DNA of 64,000 nucleotides. It comes from Saposhnikovia divaricata (taxonomy: Eukaryota > Streptophyta > Magnoliopsida > Apiales > Apiaceae). Below are positions 54,412-64,000 of the stretch, in pieces (position 1 is the stretch's first letter; every line of letters starts with the position of its first letter). A model generated the notes under the pieces. That model saw only the letters and a list, made by a program, of their open reading frames with translations, made no database searches and was not told the DNA's origin. The DNA lies in the NCBI GenBank assembly GCA_036435485.1, contig CM071599.1:1984001-2048000 (forward strand), given 5' to 3'. The position numbers and the translations under genes were made by a program.

Positions 54412-57087
54412 GAGCGGGACGACGGAGAGAGAGAGAGAGAGGAGGGCGGAGAGAAAGGAAGAAGAGGAGGGAGAGAGAGACGAGTGAAGATAGAAAGAAA
54501 GAGAGAAGAGAGATTGAGATCGAGAGAGGAAGAGAGATAACGAGAGAGAGAGAGAGAGAGAAGGAGAGAGAGAGAGATAAAACAGGGGACTGGTGGGGGC
54601 GGTGGTCACCGTCGGCGATGCCATGGCGCCGGTGGCTGCCGGTTGATGGTGGTTTTGAATAATTGTTAAAAATAATTAATTATTTGTTAATTGGGTACTA
54701 GTTGATTAATTGAGAATTTGATTGATAAACATGATTAATTATAATAAAATTAGAATCAAGATTTGGTTTTAAAAGAGATTGTGTTTTATTAAATGGGAAT
54801 TCTTTTATTTGAGTGATAAAATTGGGGCTTAATTTAGTTAAAATGAGAGTATTCATTTTGTAGGATAAATAAAAAGGAAATTTGACTTATTAATTGGATG
54901 TTAAAAATAGGAAGAAATAGTGGAATGATTAAAATAGGATTAGTTGGAGAATTGGTATTTTGCTAAAATTAGCCAATAGTTATGTGCTTAACATTTGATT
55001 AAAAATGGATTTGTGCATCATTCAATTTTGAGAACAAAATAGAGATTATTGCTATTGTTTCTCTAAAATAGACTTAATTGAAAATGAGAATTTTAGATTT
55101 TTAATAAAGATTTTATAAGAGCTAATTTAATTTAGTGAGGTGATTTAAGTAAAATGACCATTAGCATCTCGTTAGGAATAATTAAACCTTTTGAACGAGA
55201 ATTTTCCCTTATGAATAAATAGAGCGAGGTTATTCTTTAAATTATATTTTCACTAGATCGAGGGTTATAAAATACATTATTACAAATTAATTAGGAAAAC
55301 GAATAGAGCCTCCATTCTAAAAAATTATGTTATTTTGCGAATAATGCGTTAGTGAGATTTTAAGGATACGAGTTTGTTTCAATTTATATTCTTCGATATT
55401 ACTTGATTATTTGATAGTGCGATTACTAAAATCTTTGATAATTATTATAGAGTCCCCTTCTTGAGAATTGAGACCCTTGCTCGCGGTTAGCACTCTTTTA
55501 TTTTAGCGTTGAGACAGAGGCAAGTTCATTCATACCCTTACTCTCGGAAATCTTGAATTTTTATTCATGTTATTTTAATTCCTATTTAATGTCGAGCTAT
55601 CGATTATGAGATTTATTTTATTGCTCTTTATGTTACAAAATTTACGTATTGAATATTATTTTCTCATCAATGATTATTTTTACAGTTAAAATGTTTTAAT
55701 TGTGAATCGTATCCCTTACAAGCGTAGAAACAACTTCATTGTTATCGGGTCGATTTCATTAATTCGAGACGACTCCTTATTTTTAATTCAGCCAAAACTA
55801 GTCTCATCGGTCGAGATAATTAAATTCGTTCTTCTTCGATCAAATTTATCGTACAGATTCGATGACACTTATTGATTATCTTTTAGTTGATTCATTTTTC
55901 GAATCGAACAAATAGATAGTAAAAATAGTAGGATTATTGGATGGTTTACTCGTTGATCAAATGGAAACCTTTATTTTAACGTTCATCAATTATGTGTATT
56001 TAAATTTTAACACTCGAGTTGTACCTCTTATTCGGTACGACTCATTGTATTTAACATTTCTAGACCATTCTCACTATTTCAAGATAGTTGCCTTTCTTGT
56101 CAGTGGTTGGCACTTTATTCGTGTCAATCAAAAATATATTTATTGAGATTTTTCATCAGTCCATTGTTCAGAATGGTGGCACATTTATGTGAGACTGGCA
56201 GTCCGCCAGATCAAATAAATATTTTCTTGTAAATTTATCCCAATTTATCTGTTCACTAAATGTTCGGGAACTTTGTATTCTTACTGGTCAACATGAGAGA
56301 GAGGCCCATGGTAGAGAAAGAGAGACTCGTGTACTGTTATATGGACACGGGTATATTTTAGGCACTATAGTTGCCAGGGTTAATTTAATAACCCATTATG
56401 ATGCTAGCACATAAATATATTATATTTCATTGATATCACATTGTAGCAGTGATCGGGTGACGTGTGGTGTCATAGGAGGACGGTATTCTTGGTCGGATAG
56501 TTGATCGCCCCACTGAGATACCAAGAGGTTGGAAGACCAGTGTAATTACTTCTCATGAGTCATCAGAGATACACCTAATGAGTCCTTTAAAGTATATTTT
56601 TCATCAAGATGAGTCCTGTGTCAATATCAGACTGTTGAATTTCAAATGCTTATTTAAATTTCGAGTTTCATATTTTTGGTAAATCCTATTATATTTATAT
56701 ACCGAGCAAGGAGGGAACTTGCTAAGCACCATAGTTGCTCATTCTTGCTCTGCACCATTTATTCAACTGTCAAAAAGGAAAGAGGCGAGCCGTCTAGCCA
56801 GAGATCCAAAAGGAAGGAGGAGGTTCAGAGCTTTTCTGCCAGGGATTAGAATACCCAGCTGGAACTTTTACTCTACTATGTTTAAGAACCTATGTAAGAT
56901 ATTGTTCTGAGATGTAATAATTTGTATTGTAATAATGTGTGAGACCGATCCTTGGATCCGCGGAGTGGAACTCTTATGCTAATTTGTAATAATTATCTTG
57001 TATTATATTGAGCTAACGTGTGTTGCAGGATGGCAAGTTTGTGTGACGACCCGGGTCCCCGGACAGGGTGAATTTGGGGGCGTCACA
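52744..57087. mobile_element. Solo LTR of 4.3 kb, probably a Tekay/Del-type Gypsy
   Basis: Starts TGTAATAACCG and ends GGGGGCGTCACA, with a perfect 5-bp duplication, ataag, on both sides (52739-52743, 57088-57092). No primer site, polypurine tract or retroviral domain lies between, and no terminal direct repeat was found, so it is best read as a solo LTR left by recombination. The TGTAA...CCG start and inverted CGG...TTACA-like end recall large chromovirus LTRs; the lineage is inferred. It contains a 445-bp tandem duplication with GA microsatellites. Confidence 0.7.
53768..54639. repeat. Tandem duplication (445-bp unit) with (GA)n tracts
   Basis: Copy 1 (53768-54212) and copy 2 (54213-54639) both begin tgcaattgggtttcagg and end ggcgccggtggc. 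They differ mainly in the length of GA runs (about 53925-54030 and 54125-54152 in copy 1). Long open frames on both strands here are low-complexity artefacts encoding Ser-Leu or Arg-Glu repeats. Confidence 0.9.
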
Positions 57088-57092
57088 ATAAG

Positions 57093-58566
57093 CTATTTCT
57101 TCTTATATATATCGGAAAAATATACTCACTGTTAAAGGAAAATGAATTTCATATTATTTAACCCAATATCTAAATTACAAGGACACATATATAACAATGT
57201 GATTATGTGTTTATATATTACACACTTGATTTCAGTTTTATGGACAGTAGCTTATTTTCACAAGTTAGTCAAATTAAAAAAAAATAGGTGATACTCATTT
57301 TCATATGTCTAATTTTAAGAATAAAAGAAAACTAAAATATATTATTCCATGTTTTACTAGAAAAGAATAAAAAATACCAAAATACAAACTTCCAAACTGA
57401 AAATGCACATTTTAAGTTGTCTTTACAAATAAGCTAAGGGTAATAACCATAAAATCTAACAATCATACGTTACTCCAAGAGCGCGATATATTGAATTTGT
57501 TTGGTTAGTTGATAATATTTATTTTTCTATAGTAAATCAAATTATTAATAAAAGGACATATAATTTGTAAGAATGATATTGAACGATCACATAGCAAACT
57601 AGATTTGATGAAAGTTTCTATTGTTATAACTACGTTCGTTTCATGTATCTTGCACAATAGATATCCTTTCTCATATCGCTGAAACATGTAACCTTTTTAT
57701 GATAGACAGTCTAATGATTTACTGGAGTCGTGAGGATTACGTTTCTATACATTTTGAATATGTAAACGAAAAATTAACCATGACTATAACGACTTAGAAA
57801 TTTTTTAGTATTTATAATTATTATTTAATATTAATTGTGAATTATGTGACATGAATATTGTCGAGGAGGTAAGATATGTGTGATATCGTGTTGTGGGTTT
57901 GTTCGATGATTTATATGTGTTGGATAAGTCCACGTATTTTTCTTTTCATTTTTGGTTTTTATTTTCTGAGAATTTTATAAAATCATTGGGAATAGTATAA
58001 ATCGTGAAATCTTTTGTAGTATTAATCTTATGGGTTGATTTGATTTTTAAAAATATTTGATAAATTATTTTTGATTTTTAAGGATTTTAAAATGATTTTT
58101 ATGAATTATTTTGTATTTTTGGGTTTTAAATTTGTAAAATTTATAATTACTTCATTTTTTATCCTAAAAATATTTTAAAAACAGGAGGAGATAATTAATT
58201 TCATTTTATACATTTAAAATTTAGTTTCAAAATTTCTTGAGTAGTATCTATTTAATTTTCATATTATATAGTGATTTTTTTGTTGTTTAAAACAGAATTT
58301 GAGTAGTAAATATATTATTCTACTTTTCCCCCAAATTTCCTTAAATCCCTAATTTTCCCCATTTTGGAAACTCAGTTGCTGTGTAGTCTCTCTCAATCTC
58401 TCTCGATTCTTCTCGAACCTTTTTCCTATCTCTCTCGATTTTCTTTTTCTCTCACTCGTTTTCTCCCATTTGATTCCTTGAGGCGCTGTTTATTTGATTT
58501 TCGGGTAAAGCCACCCCTCTCCTCCCTCCCATGTTGTTCTCCTATGTTCCACTTCAAACAGACTGT
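57093..58566. other. AT-rich spacer, no gene seen
   Basis: No recognisable frame, repeat end or RNA gene. A pyrimidine-rich patch (58370-58550, tctctctcgattctt) lies just before the LTR fragment; the frame across it (58364-58618) runs into LTR sequence and is not supported. Confidence 0.5.
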
Positions 58567-59411
58567 TGATAAGTGGATTTTATATCAACTTGGAGCGTTC
58601 CATATTGGCTTAAATTGATCCACTTGGCCTCAAGTTTGTCGCATTTTTTATGTGTTTTGTGTAGTTGTGCAGGATTGTACTATCGATTATGGTTGGCGAT
58701 TTCCATTGATTTTGGAGTGGATTCTTAGCTTGGAATGAATCAAGGAGTGATTTCATATGCTACCATGGTGGATTCACGCTCAAGAATTGAAGAACGGGAA
58801 GTGGCAAAAGAATAGGAAGAGAAACTGGATGAGAAATGAGCAAATTGTGGAAAATTCGGATTTCCGGGAAGGTTGCGCAGTCTACACTGTTTTGGCCATA
58901 TCTGGAGTTCTAGAAGTCCGTTTTCAGCGATCTTTCTGTCCACGCGAAGCCTGGGAAATTTTCTTGAAGTCTGAAGCAAAATAAAAATCTGGGCAGAAAC
59001 TTGCGGCGCAGACTGCGCCATGGAGTGCGCAGACTGCGCCCTAATTCGTTGGAAAAAAAATTCTGATTTATTGTTTGGGCCAGATTTTGAGTTCTACAAG
59101 TCCGTTTTGGGCGATCTTACAGTCCACGCGAAGCTAACGAGATTCTCTTTCATTCTAAAGTGGTTCAGAGGTCCAATTACGAATGGAACGGCCCAGAAAT
59201 ATTGAAGAAAAGTCAGCTACGAATTTTCCTTCAAAACAGAATCAGTTTAGGAAACGTATTTTGCAGAAATTCTATTATAAGTCTGTTTTGGTAGTTTTTT
59301 GCTGAAAAATACTCATAGGGCCTATATATATAAACACATCCTACCATCATAAAACGACCAACACCCGCCAATTCTCATCATAACATAGAGGGAGAGCCGA
59401 GAGACGGAGAT
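58567..59411 (+). repeat. Truncated LTR of the E1/G1 family
   Basis: Starts TGATAAGTGGATTTTATAT like the E1 and G1 LTRs and follows E1 4006-4700 with substitutions, including both copies of the 'agtccgttttNNNcgatctt' block (58915-58945, 59098-59130). It carries its own GC palindromes, ggcgcagactgcgcc (59005-59019) and tgcgcagactgcgcc (59026-59040). A TATA-like box (cctatatatataaacacatc, 59321-59340) precedes the break at 59411. The right part and the interior are absent, so it is a truncated or split LTR. Confidence 0.82.
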
Positions 59412-59620
59412 CACTACGCCATAGATGGGCTATCGGAACATCTTTTTCATGAATGTTGCTAGAATATGTTACCTTAGCTTGTTACTTTGGACCTAATATA
59501 ACATTTCGTTTTTTGTGTTACATTAGCCACAAACATAATGTTACTTTAGCTTTAAAGTGTTGGATGTTAGCAACATACATGATCTGTTACCTTAGATCAT
59601 TAATAAACTTAATTTTGAAA
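59412..59620. mobile_element. Possible left end of a third CACTA element
   Basis: LTR similarity stops exactly at CACTACGCCATAGATGGGC, a CACTA-like terminus. Subterminal repeats follow, with several copies of gttac(c/t)ttagc and a reversed form. No matching TGGCGTAGTG end with the rest of the LTR was found in the window, so the right end is either outside or lost. The DnaJ-like pseudogene downstream might lie inside it. Confidence 0.35.
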
Positions 59621-60420
59621 TTTTTAACCAAAAAATTGTTAATTATTTAAAAATCACATTTACCTTTAAATTAATTCATTTTTATTTTCCATATAAATGA
59701 ATTATTATTTTTAAATATTAAAAGTGTTTATTTATTTATTTTTTCAATTTATATTTATTATTAAATTTTAAATGTACACTTTTTTTAAAAATAAAAATTT
59801 ATAAATATTTTGGAATATTAATTAAGGTATTTATTCATTAAATTTAACACAGATTTAAAAAATTTGGAATATTAATTTAATATTTTGGAAAAATTATTTT
59901 TCTACAAAGTTAAAAAATTTAATGGTTATTTGACTTTTAATTAATTAATTTTAATAGAACATAGGCACAAACATGATTAAAACTTAAAGAGCGGGTTCTG
60001 AATTTTCATTTGGGACAGAGAAAAATTGGGGGAGCGGCAAATGTCCCGCCCTTAGTTAAAAAATTTGCTTAAAACAGAAATTGGGGATCTCACTCTCTCG
60101 GTGTCCCACTCTTTTTCTCTCTTTCTCCTAAACTCTCTGTCTCTCTCTTCCAAATTCATGAGAATCTAATATGTATCTTGTTTTTGCATTCAAATTAGGG
60201 CTTTTCAATTGAGTGGATGCTTCAATTGGATTCTCTGATTTGAGAATTCTTCAAATTGGGGATTCTCAATTATTTTAATTAAATTGATTTGATTTATTCT
60301 CTTAAATTTCAAATATTGTTCTCCTTTTCATTTCTACAAACCTTAGCTTTTTGTTTAATATTCTCGCATTTTTAGCATCTAACCGACGTCATTTTTTTTT
60401 TTTGCATTTCTGGATTTTGC

Positions 60421-61034
60421 AGTGATGCTTTGAGTCGTAGCTGCAAAATTGATGATGTTTCTGATGACTCGAAGCTCGAGTCTCTTGCTGTTGTTGATGA
60501 TTTTAGTACACTAATCAAAACCTGAAACACAGTAGTTATGTCTGGTAGTTTAATTCCAGGAGTATTAGCTAAAGCTACGGGGGTTGTTAATACCGGAGTT
60601 GTCACTACAGCTCTAGTCTCTTCTGCCATTAAGCTCAATTACCAAAACCACAAGGTCAGTCTATTCTGTACTTTCAAATTAATTACTTTCTTTTAATTTT
60701 GTGATCATTATTGTTATGATTGAATTTTGCAGATTAAAAATGGGAAAATATGTGGGGGTATGTAAAGGAAAGGGGTTTTACAAATGCAAATTATGTAGAG
60801 AAAAATCTACAATTGAATGGTCACCACTCTATGCTCCTATTGTTATTAACCCCTTTCTTTTCCCTACTTGCGATGGAAGTAAGTTACTACTTTCATTACA
60901 TGTCTTTTATCCCTAAATCTATGTATGTATTCTTAATTAGGGTGCTGGGAATTATTCTCGGAAATAGTTATTTTTGTGGGTTCTGATGGCACGGTTCAAA
61001 GGTGTCTCAACTGTTTGGGGGATTGCTATGTTTA
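60421..61034 (+). pseudogene. DnaJ-type cysteine-rich zinc-finger protein, broken
   Basis: Exon 60538-60654 encodes MSGSLIPGVLAKATGVVNTG and VVTTALVSSAIKLNYQNHK (39 codons, donor gtcagt); an in-frame stretch back to the acceptor at 60420 is cut off by a TGA at 60523. The next exon (from 60733 after ttttgcag) shifts frame in a G(5) run, then reads GVCKGKGFYKCKLCREKSTI, EWSPLYAPIVINPFLFPTCD. A last piece (60979-61033) reads SDGTVQRCLNCLGDCYV, stop. The CxxC...CxxC layout and 'RCLNCLG' match small plant DnaJ/BSD2-like cysteine-rich proteins. Two expected cysteines are Phe (PFLFPTC) and no clean acceptor precedes the last piece, so it looks non-functional. It is the only recognisable host-like gene outside mobile DNA, unless it too was captured. 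Confidence 0.72.
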
Positions 61035-61360
61035 GAGGTATGATATGGGACACAATTCTTTTTTCGTATATCTTTCAATGGTCGTTCTTGTGTCCTGGCA
61101 TTGTAGGACTAGTTACTATTTCGTTATAAAACGACCGGAATTTGATCTTGGAATTTTATTAATCTATCAACTTGTTTGCAAAATTTTTATAGAAAAACAA
61201 CCAAGTTTGTAAAATGAGTTCTTCTCGATTGTTCAAGGTGTGATAGCACATCTGTCCGGATTAAAGTAGAAACTAAAACAAATATAAGACGTTGATTATT
61301 CTGTCTATATTATCTTATTACATTCTATAATAGTAAAGTATGTAGAGACCAAAAGGAAAA

Positions 61361-61628
61361 GGGGAAAAGGACATTTTCACCATTGTACTATTTCCGGAAT
61401 TGCAATTGCAATACTGTACTACAAACAGATTACTGTACTTTAGCATTTTTAACAAATTCACCATTTTCGTCAGTCAAATTGTAAAACAGTAGTGGTGAAT
61501 TTGTTATAATTTGACTGACGGGAGTGATGAATTTGTTAAAAATGCTAAAGCACAGTAGTTCATTTGTAGTACAGTAGTGCAATTGCAATTCCGGAAATAG
61601 TACAGTGGTGAAAATGTCCTTTTACCCC
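61361..61628. mobile_element. Foldback MITE with 8-bp duplication, hAT-like
   Basis: Arms of about 120 bp are inverted with few mismatches (left: aaaaggacattttcacca; right: tggtgaaaatgtcctttt). Flanks aaggaaaa at 61353-61360 and 61629-61636 are identical, which fits an 8-bp hAT-type duplication. There is no coding capacity; the whole would form one long hairpin. Confidence 0.82.
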
Positions 61629-61699
61629 AAGGAAAAAAAGAAGAAGTTAGATTTGTATGGCTTTATTGACACAATAGTGCATCAGTCTGTGTGTCTCTA

Positions 61700-61889
61700 G
61701 AAAGTTCAGATATTTTCTTTTATTAAATTTTCTATGCTTTTTAATTAAATTTAGCTGTTAGTGTCTAGTTGTTTATGAACTTTTTTACTGAGTTGTTATC
61801 AAATTAATCTAGCTGTTTCTCTGGAGAGTGTGTTGAAGAAGTTCAGATATTTTCTTTTATTAAATTTTCTGTGCTTTTTAATTAAATTA
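61700..61889. repeat. Direct repeat pair of about 52 bp
   Basis: The block aagttcagatattttctttt...tgctttttaattaaatt occurs at 61700-61751 and again at 61840-61889 with one base difference. Nothing obvious lies between; it may be a local duplication. Confidence 0.75.
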
Positions 61890-62033
61890 CATATTTACAG
61901 GTGATGAAAAATGTGAAAGCCGGTATGAAGGAGTATCAGCTGGAAAGCATATTTCTTCACCACACTTACATGTATGGCGGTTGTAGGCATTGTGCATACA
62001 CGTGCATTTGTGCTACTGGTGGAAACAGGTTGT

Positions 62034-64000
62034 AAGAACCCCAAATTTTGGATATAATTAAAACTTTTATTAAGTAATGATAAAATGAGGAACAATGATT
62101 CCAACAACAAGGTCACCAGCTCTAATGAATGGTGGTTTCAAAGAACAATGATTGTAATGAATGGATATTGCTTTGGACAATGATCCTGATGCATTGGTAT
62201 ATTGTCAGAATAGAGTAATTCGATGGTTGAGGACCTAGATAAGAATAATCTACCATCCAGGAAGGAGCTAATGGATCCTTGAAGAGAAATGAATACGTGC
62301 ATAGTATTTCCCATACGTGCATAGTATTTCCCATACGTGCATAGTATTTCCCGTACGTGCATAGTGTTTCCTGTACGTGCATAGTAATTTGGTGGATGAA
62401 TAGTGACTTTGTAAGTTGGAAAACTTTTCACGCCACCCTATGTACGGGACGTGTTATGGATGTTTCGAAGTCATATTAGTAATACGCGGAGGAAATAAGT
62501 GAATGCAGAGACGATCGGAATTCAGAAATTCCAAATTCTTTTTCGGTACAATATTTGACCGAACCGTAAAGAGCCTATCAATACGATCAAGACAAGAGTA
62601 TTATAATGTTAAGGATTCAAGGATTTTATTTATTAAGTATGATTTGAGGATTTAGAATGAAAACCTTTGAGTTAGAATAACAAGTGTTCTAGAAATCGCT
62701 AGAACTTTATAACAAGATTAAGCGATCAAGCAAACGCGAAAGAAATTACGGATTAAATACGTAACGAGATAAAAAAAAACCCTACTTGATCAGCTGGGGT
62801 TATATATAAGAATATTTGGTGGAAATGAAATGAAGAAAAGAAATGAGAAAGGAAGTAATGAGGTGGATGGACAAAAAGAAAACAACAAGGCTTCACATCA
62901 TCAATTTTTCTAACACACCATAAACCTTTGACACTTGTATTAAGAGGAGTATTAGCAGCTATACCCACTTATACATATCACAAATATCATTTGACAACTA
63001 GCCAAGCAAACACCACCTCTCCCCCATTTTTCCAGCAGTTGCATTTTCCAGGGCAGGGGTCTTTGCCATTTTTTTTCACCTAGATCTACTCATCTAAAAA
63101 TCATGAAAAAATTCATGGAGCTTCTACACATCAAGGTGAAGTTGGGGATTTAATTTCATAATTTTTGAAGATCGTTTGGATGGGTAAATAAATTCGAGAA
63201 GTTCACTGTTTTTCCCCCAAAACCAAGGCACTTCGAATTTTGGAGTTTTAAGATTTCAAAATCCACCTTCCAACCATTGTTTGATCTCCAAATTTTTATG
63301 GTGAGTCCTATATTTCATAAAAATGATCTCCTAGAAATCTTAGCTTCAAACTCCATGTTTTCCATTTTCAAATAAATCCTCAAAAAATGAGGGTGAATAG
63401 TGTTTTCAAGAAACTAACTTTGATTTCTTGGTTTCTTTGGATGATTTAAGCTTTGTTAAAGCCATACAAGGACTATATAAGGGTTATTATAGCTTGTACA
63501 CTCTCCAAGGAAGGTATAATTCTTAAGAACCCAAGATCTTACTTTGAGTTTTATATATGTTCTTGATGGTTTTAGATTAGTTAAGATTATGGTGTTGTTA
63601 TATGCATAAAAGCATGATTATGTAGTTAGTAGTGATGATTTAAGAGTTTTGATGATTATGATGGTTAATTGAAACCTTCTTGGACTGGTTAAGATGAAAA
63701 CCATGTATAGTATGCCCGGTGTGGCTTGGATTGATTGTTATGAATTTTAGAACGTTCGATTTATAGCCGTCGTAATGCCGAATTTTCGTTAGACTATTAA
63801 ACACCGAGCATCACAGTAGCTATAACTCACTGTACAGCTTAATTTTCTGCCATGATAGGATAGATTATGTTTCAAGCTTCGTTTTGATATAAAGATCGCA
63901 TGAAACGGACTTACGGTTTAGGATTTATGACCAAATTACTAAAAGTAGTTCGAATCCGTAAACGAAAGTTCGTAACTGGAATTGAACCCTCGTAAACTAT
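62034..64000 (+). mobile_element. Possible start of a Tekay/Del-like LTR running off the window
   Basis: Sequence from TGTAAGAACCCCAAATTTTGG resembles the TGTAACACCCCAAATTT-type start of large chromovirus LTRs. The 2 kb that follow are AT-rich without coding frames, with a TATA-like tatataagggttat at 63475. No second copy or duplication can be checked inside the window. Confidence 0.35.
62294..62388. repeat. 20-bp tandem repeat array, nearly five copies
   Basis: Unit tacgtgcatagtatttccca at 62294, 62314, 62334 and 62354, with a partial copy at 62374. The copies diverge slightly toward the right (gtgtttcctg, gtaatttgg). Confidence 0.95.

Noticed and set aside
53721..54624. Long open frames (up to 293 codons) on both strands, rich in Ser-Leu or Arg-Glu
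   Set aside because: They arise from (GA)n/(CT)n microsatellites in a tandem duplication; all frames stay open by composition and there is no domain or start context.
52744..57087. Mutator-like element because of the GC-rich inverted-like ends
   Set aside because: The flanking duplication is 5 bp, not about 9 bp, and ends are TG...CA as in LTRs.
58364..58618. 84-codon frame starting METQLLCSLSQ
   Set aside because: Crosses from pyrimidine-rich spacer into the LTR fragment at 58567, so it is not a conserved unit.

Overview
This is nuclear DNA from a flowering plant, most likely a eudicot with a repeat-rich genome. The species cannot be named from the sequence. At least three quarters of the window is transposable elements, and no intact host gene was found. 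The best trace of host coding sequence is a broken DnaJ-type cysteine-rich protein near 60.5-61.0 kb. Two DNA transposons also carry fragments of plant genes.

Layout. (1) 1-5805: a short non-autonomous LTR retrotransposon (called E1) related to the Athila group, cut at its 5' end by the window edge. (2) 5806-9134: AT-rich spacer with four small inverted-repeat or MITE-like elements. (3) 9135-52400: one nested block. The base layer is an L1-type LINE on the minus strand with a matching target duplication of about 14 bp. It was hit three times: by a minus-strand Copia element (Copia A, 9407-42791), a plus-strand Tork/Tnt1-like Copia element (Copia B, 44905-49745) and a TRIM (51846-52173). Copia A was split between its gag-protease and integrase regions by an Athila-type Gypsy element (G1, 12096-41036). 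G1 carries a CACTA element in its 3' LTR (13180-18025) and, in its gag gene, a second Athila-like element without polymerase (G2, 26599-38761). G2 carries another CACTA element in its 5' LTR (32652-37616). Nesting is therefore five deep: LINE > Copia A > G1 > G2 > CACTA2. Exact or one-mismatch target duplications support each junction. (4) 52744-57087: a 4.3-kb solo LTR with a 5-bp duplication. (5) 57088-64000: AT-rich spacer, an LTR fragment of the E1/G1 family, a possible CACTA end, the DnaJ-like pseudogene, a hAT-like MITE, a 20-bp tandem array and possibly the start of another LTR.

How the parts relate. E1, G1 and G2 share a tRNA-Asp-type primer site, a 3' noncoding region of about 1.4 kb and a small structured motif 35-37 nt after the stop codon of the main reading frame, but differ in coding capacity. 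G1 has full gag-pol plus an extra reading frame in the envelope position, but its pol carries seven in-frame stops. G2 keeps one intact gag-protease frame. E1 keeps only a 338-residue frame built from the gag linker. They look like one partner system mobilised by an autonomous relative outside the window. Their LTRs carry GC-rich palindromes whose sequence differs between elements while the layout is conserved. Coordinates of element ends come from aligning copies by eye; percent divergences are by-eye counts.
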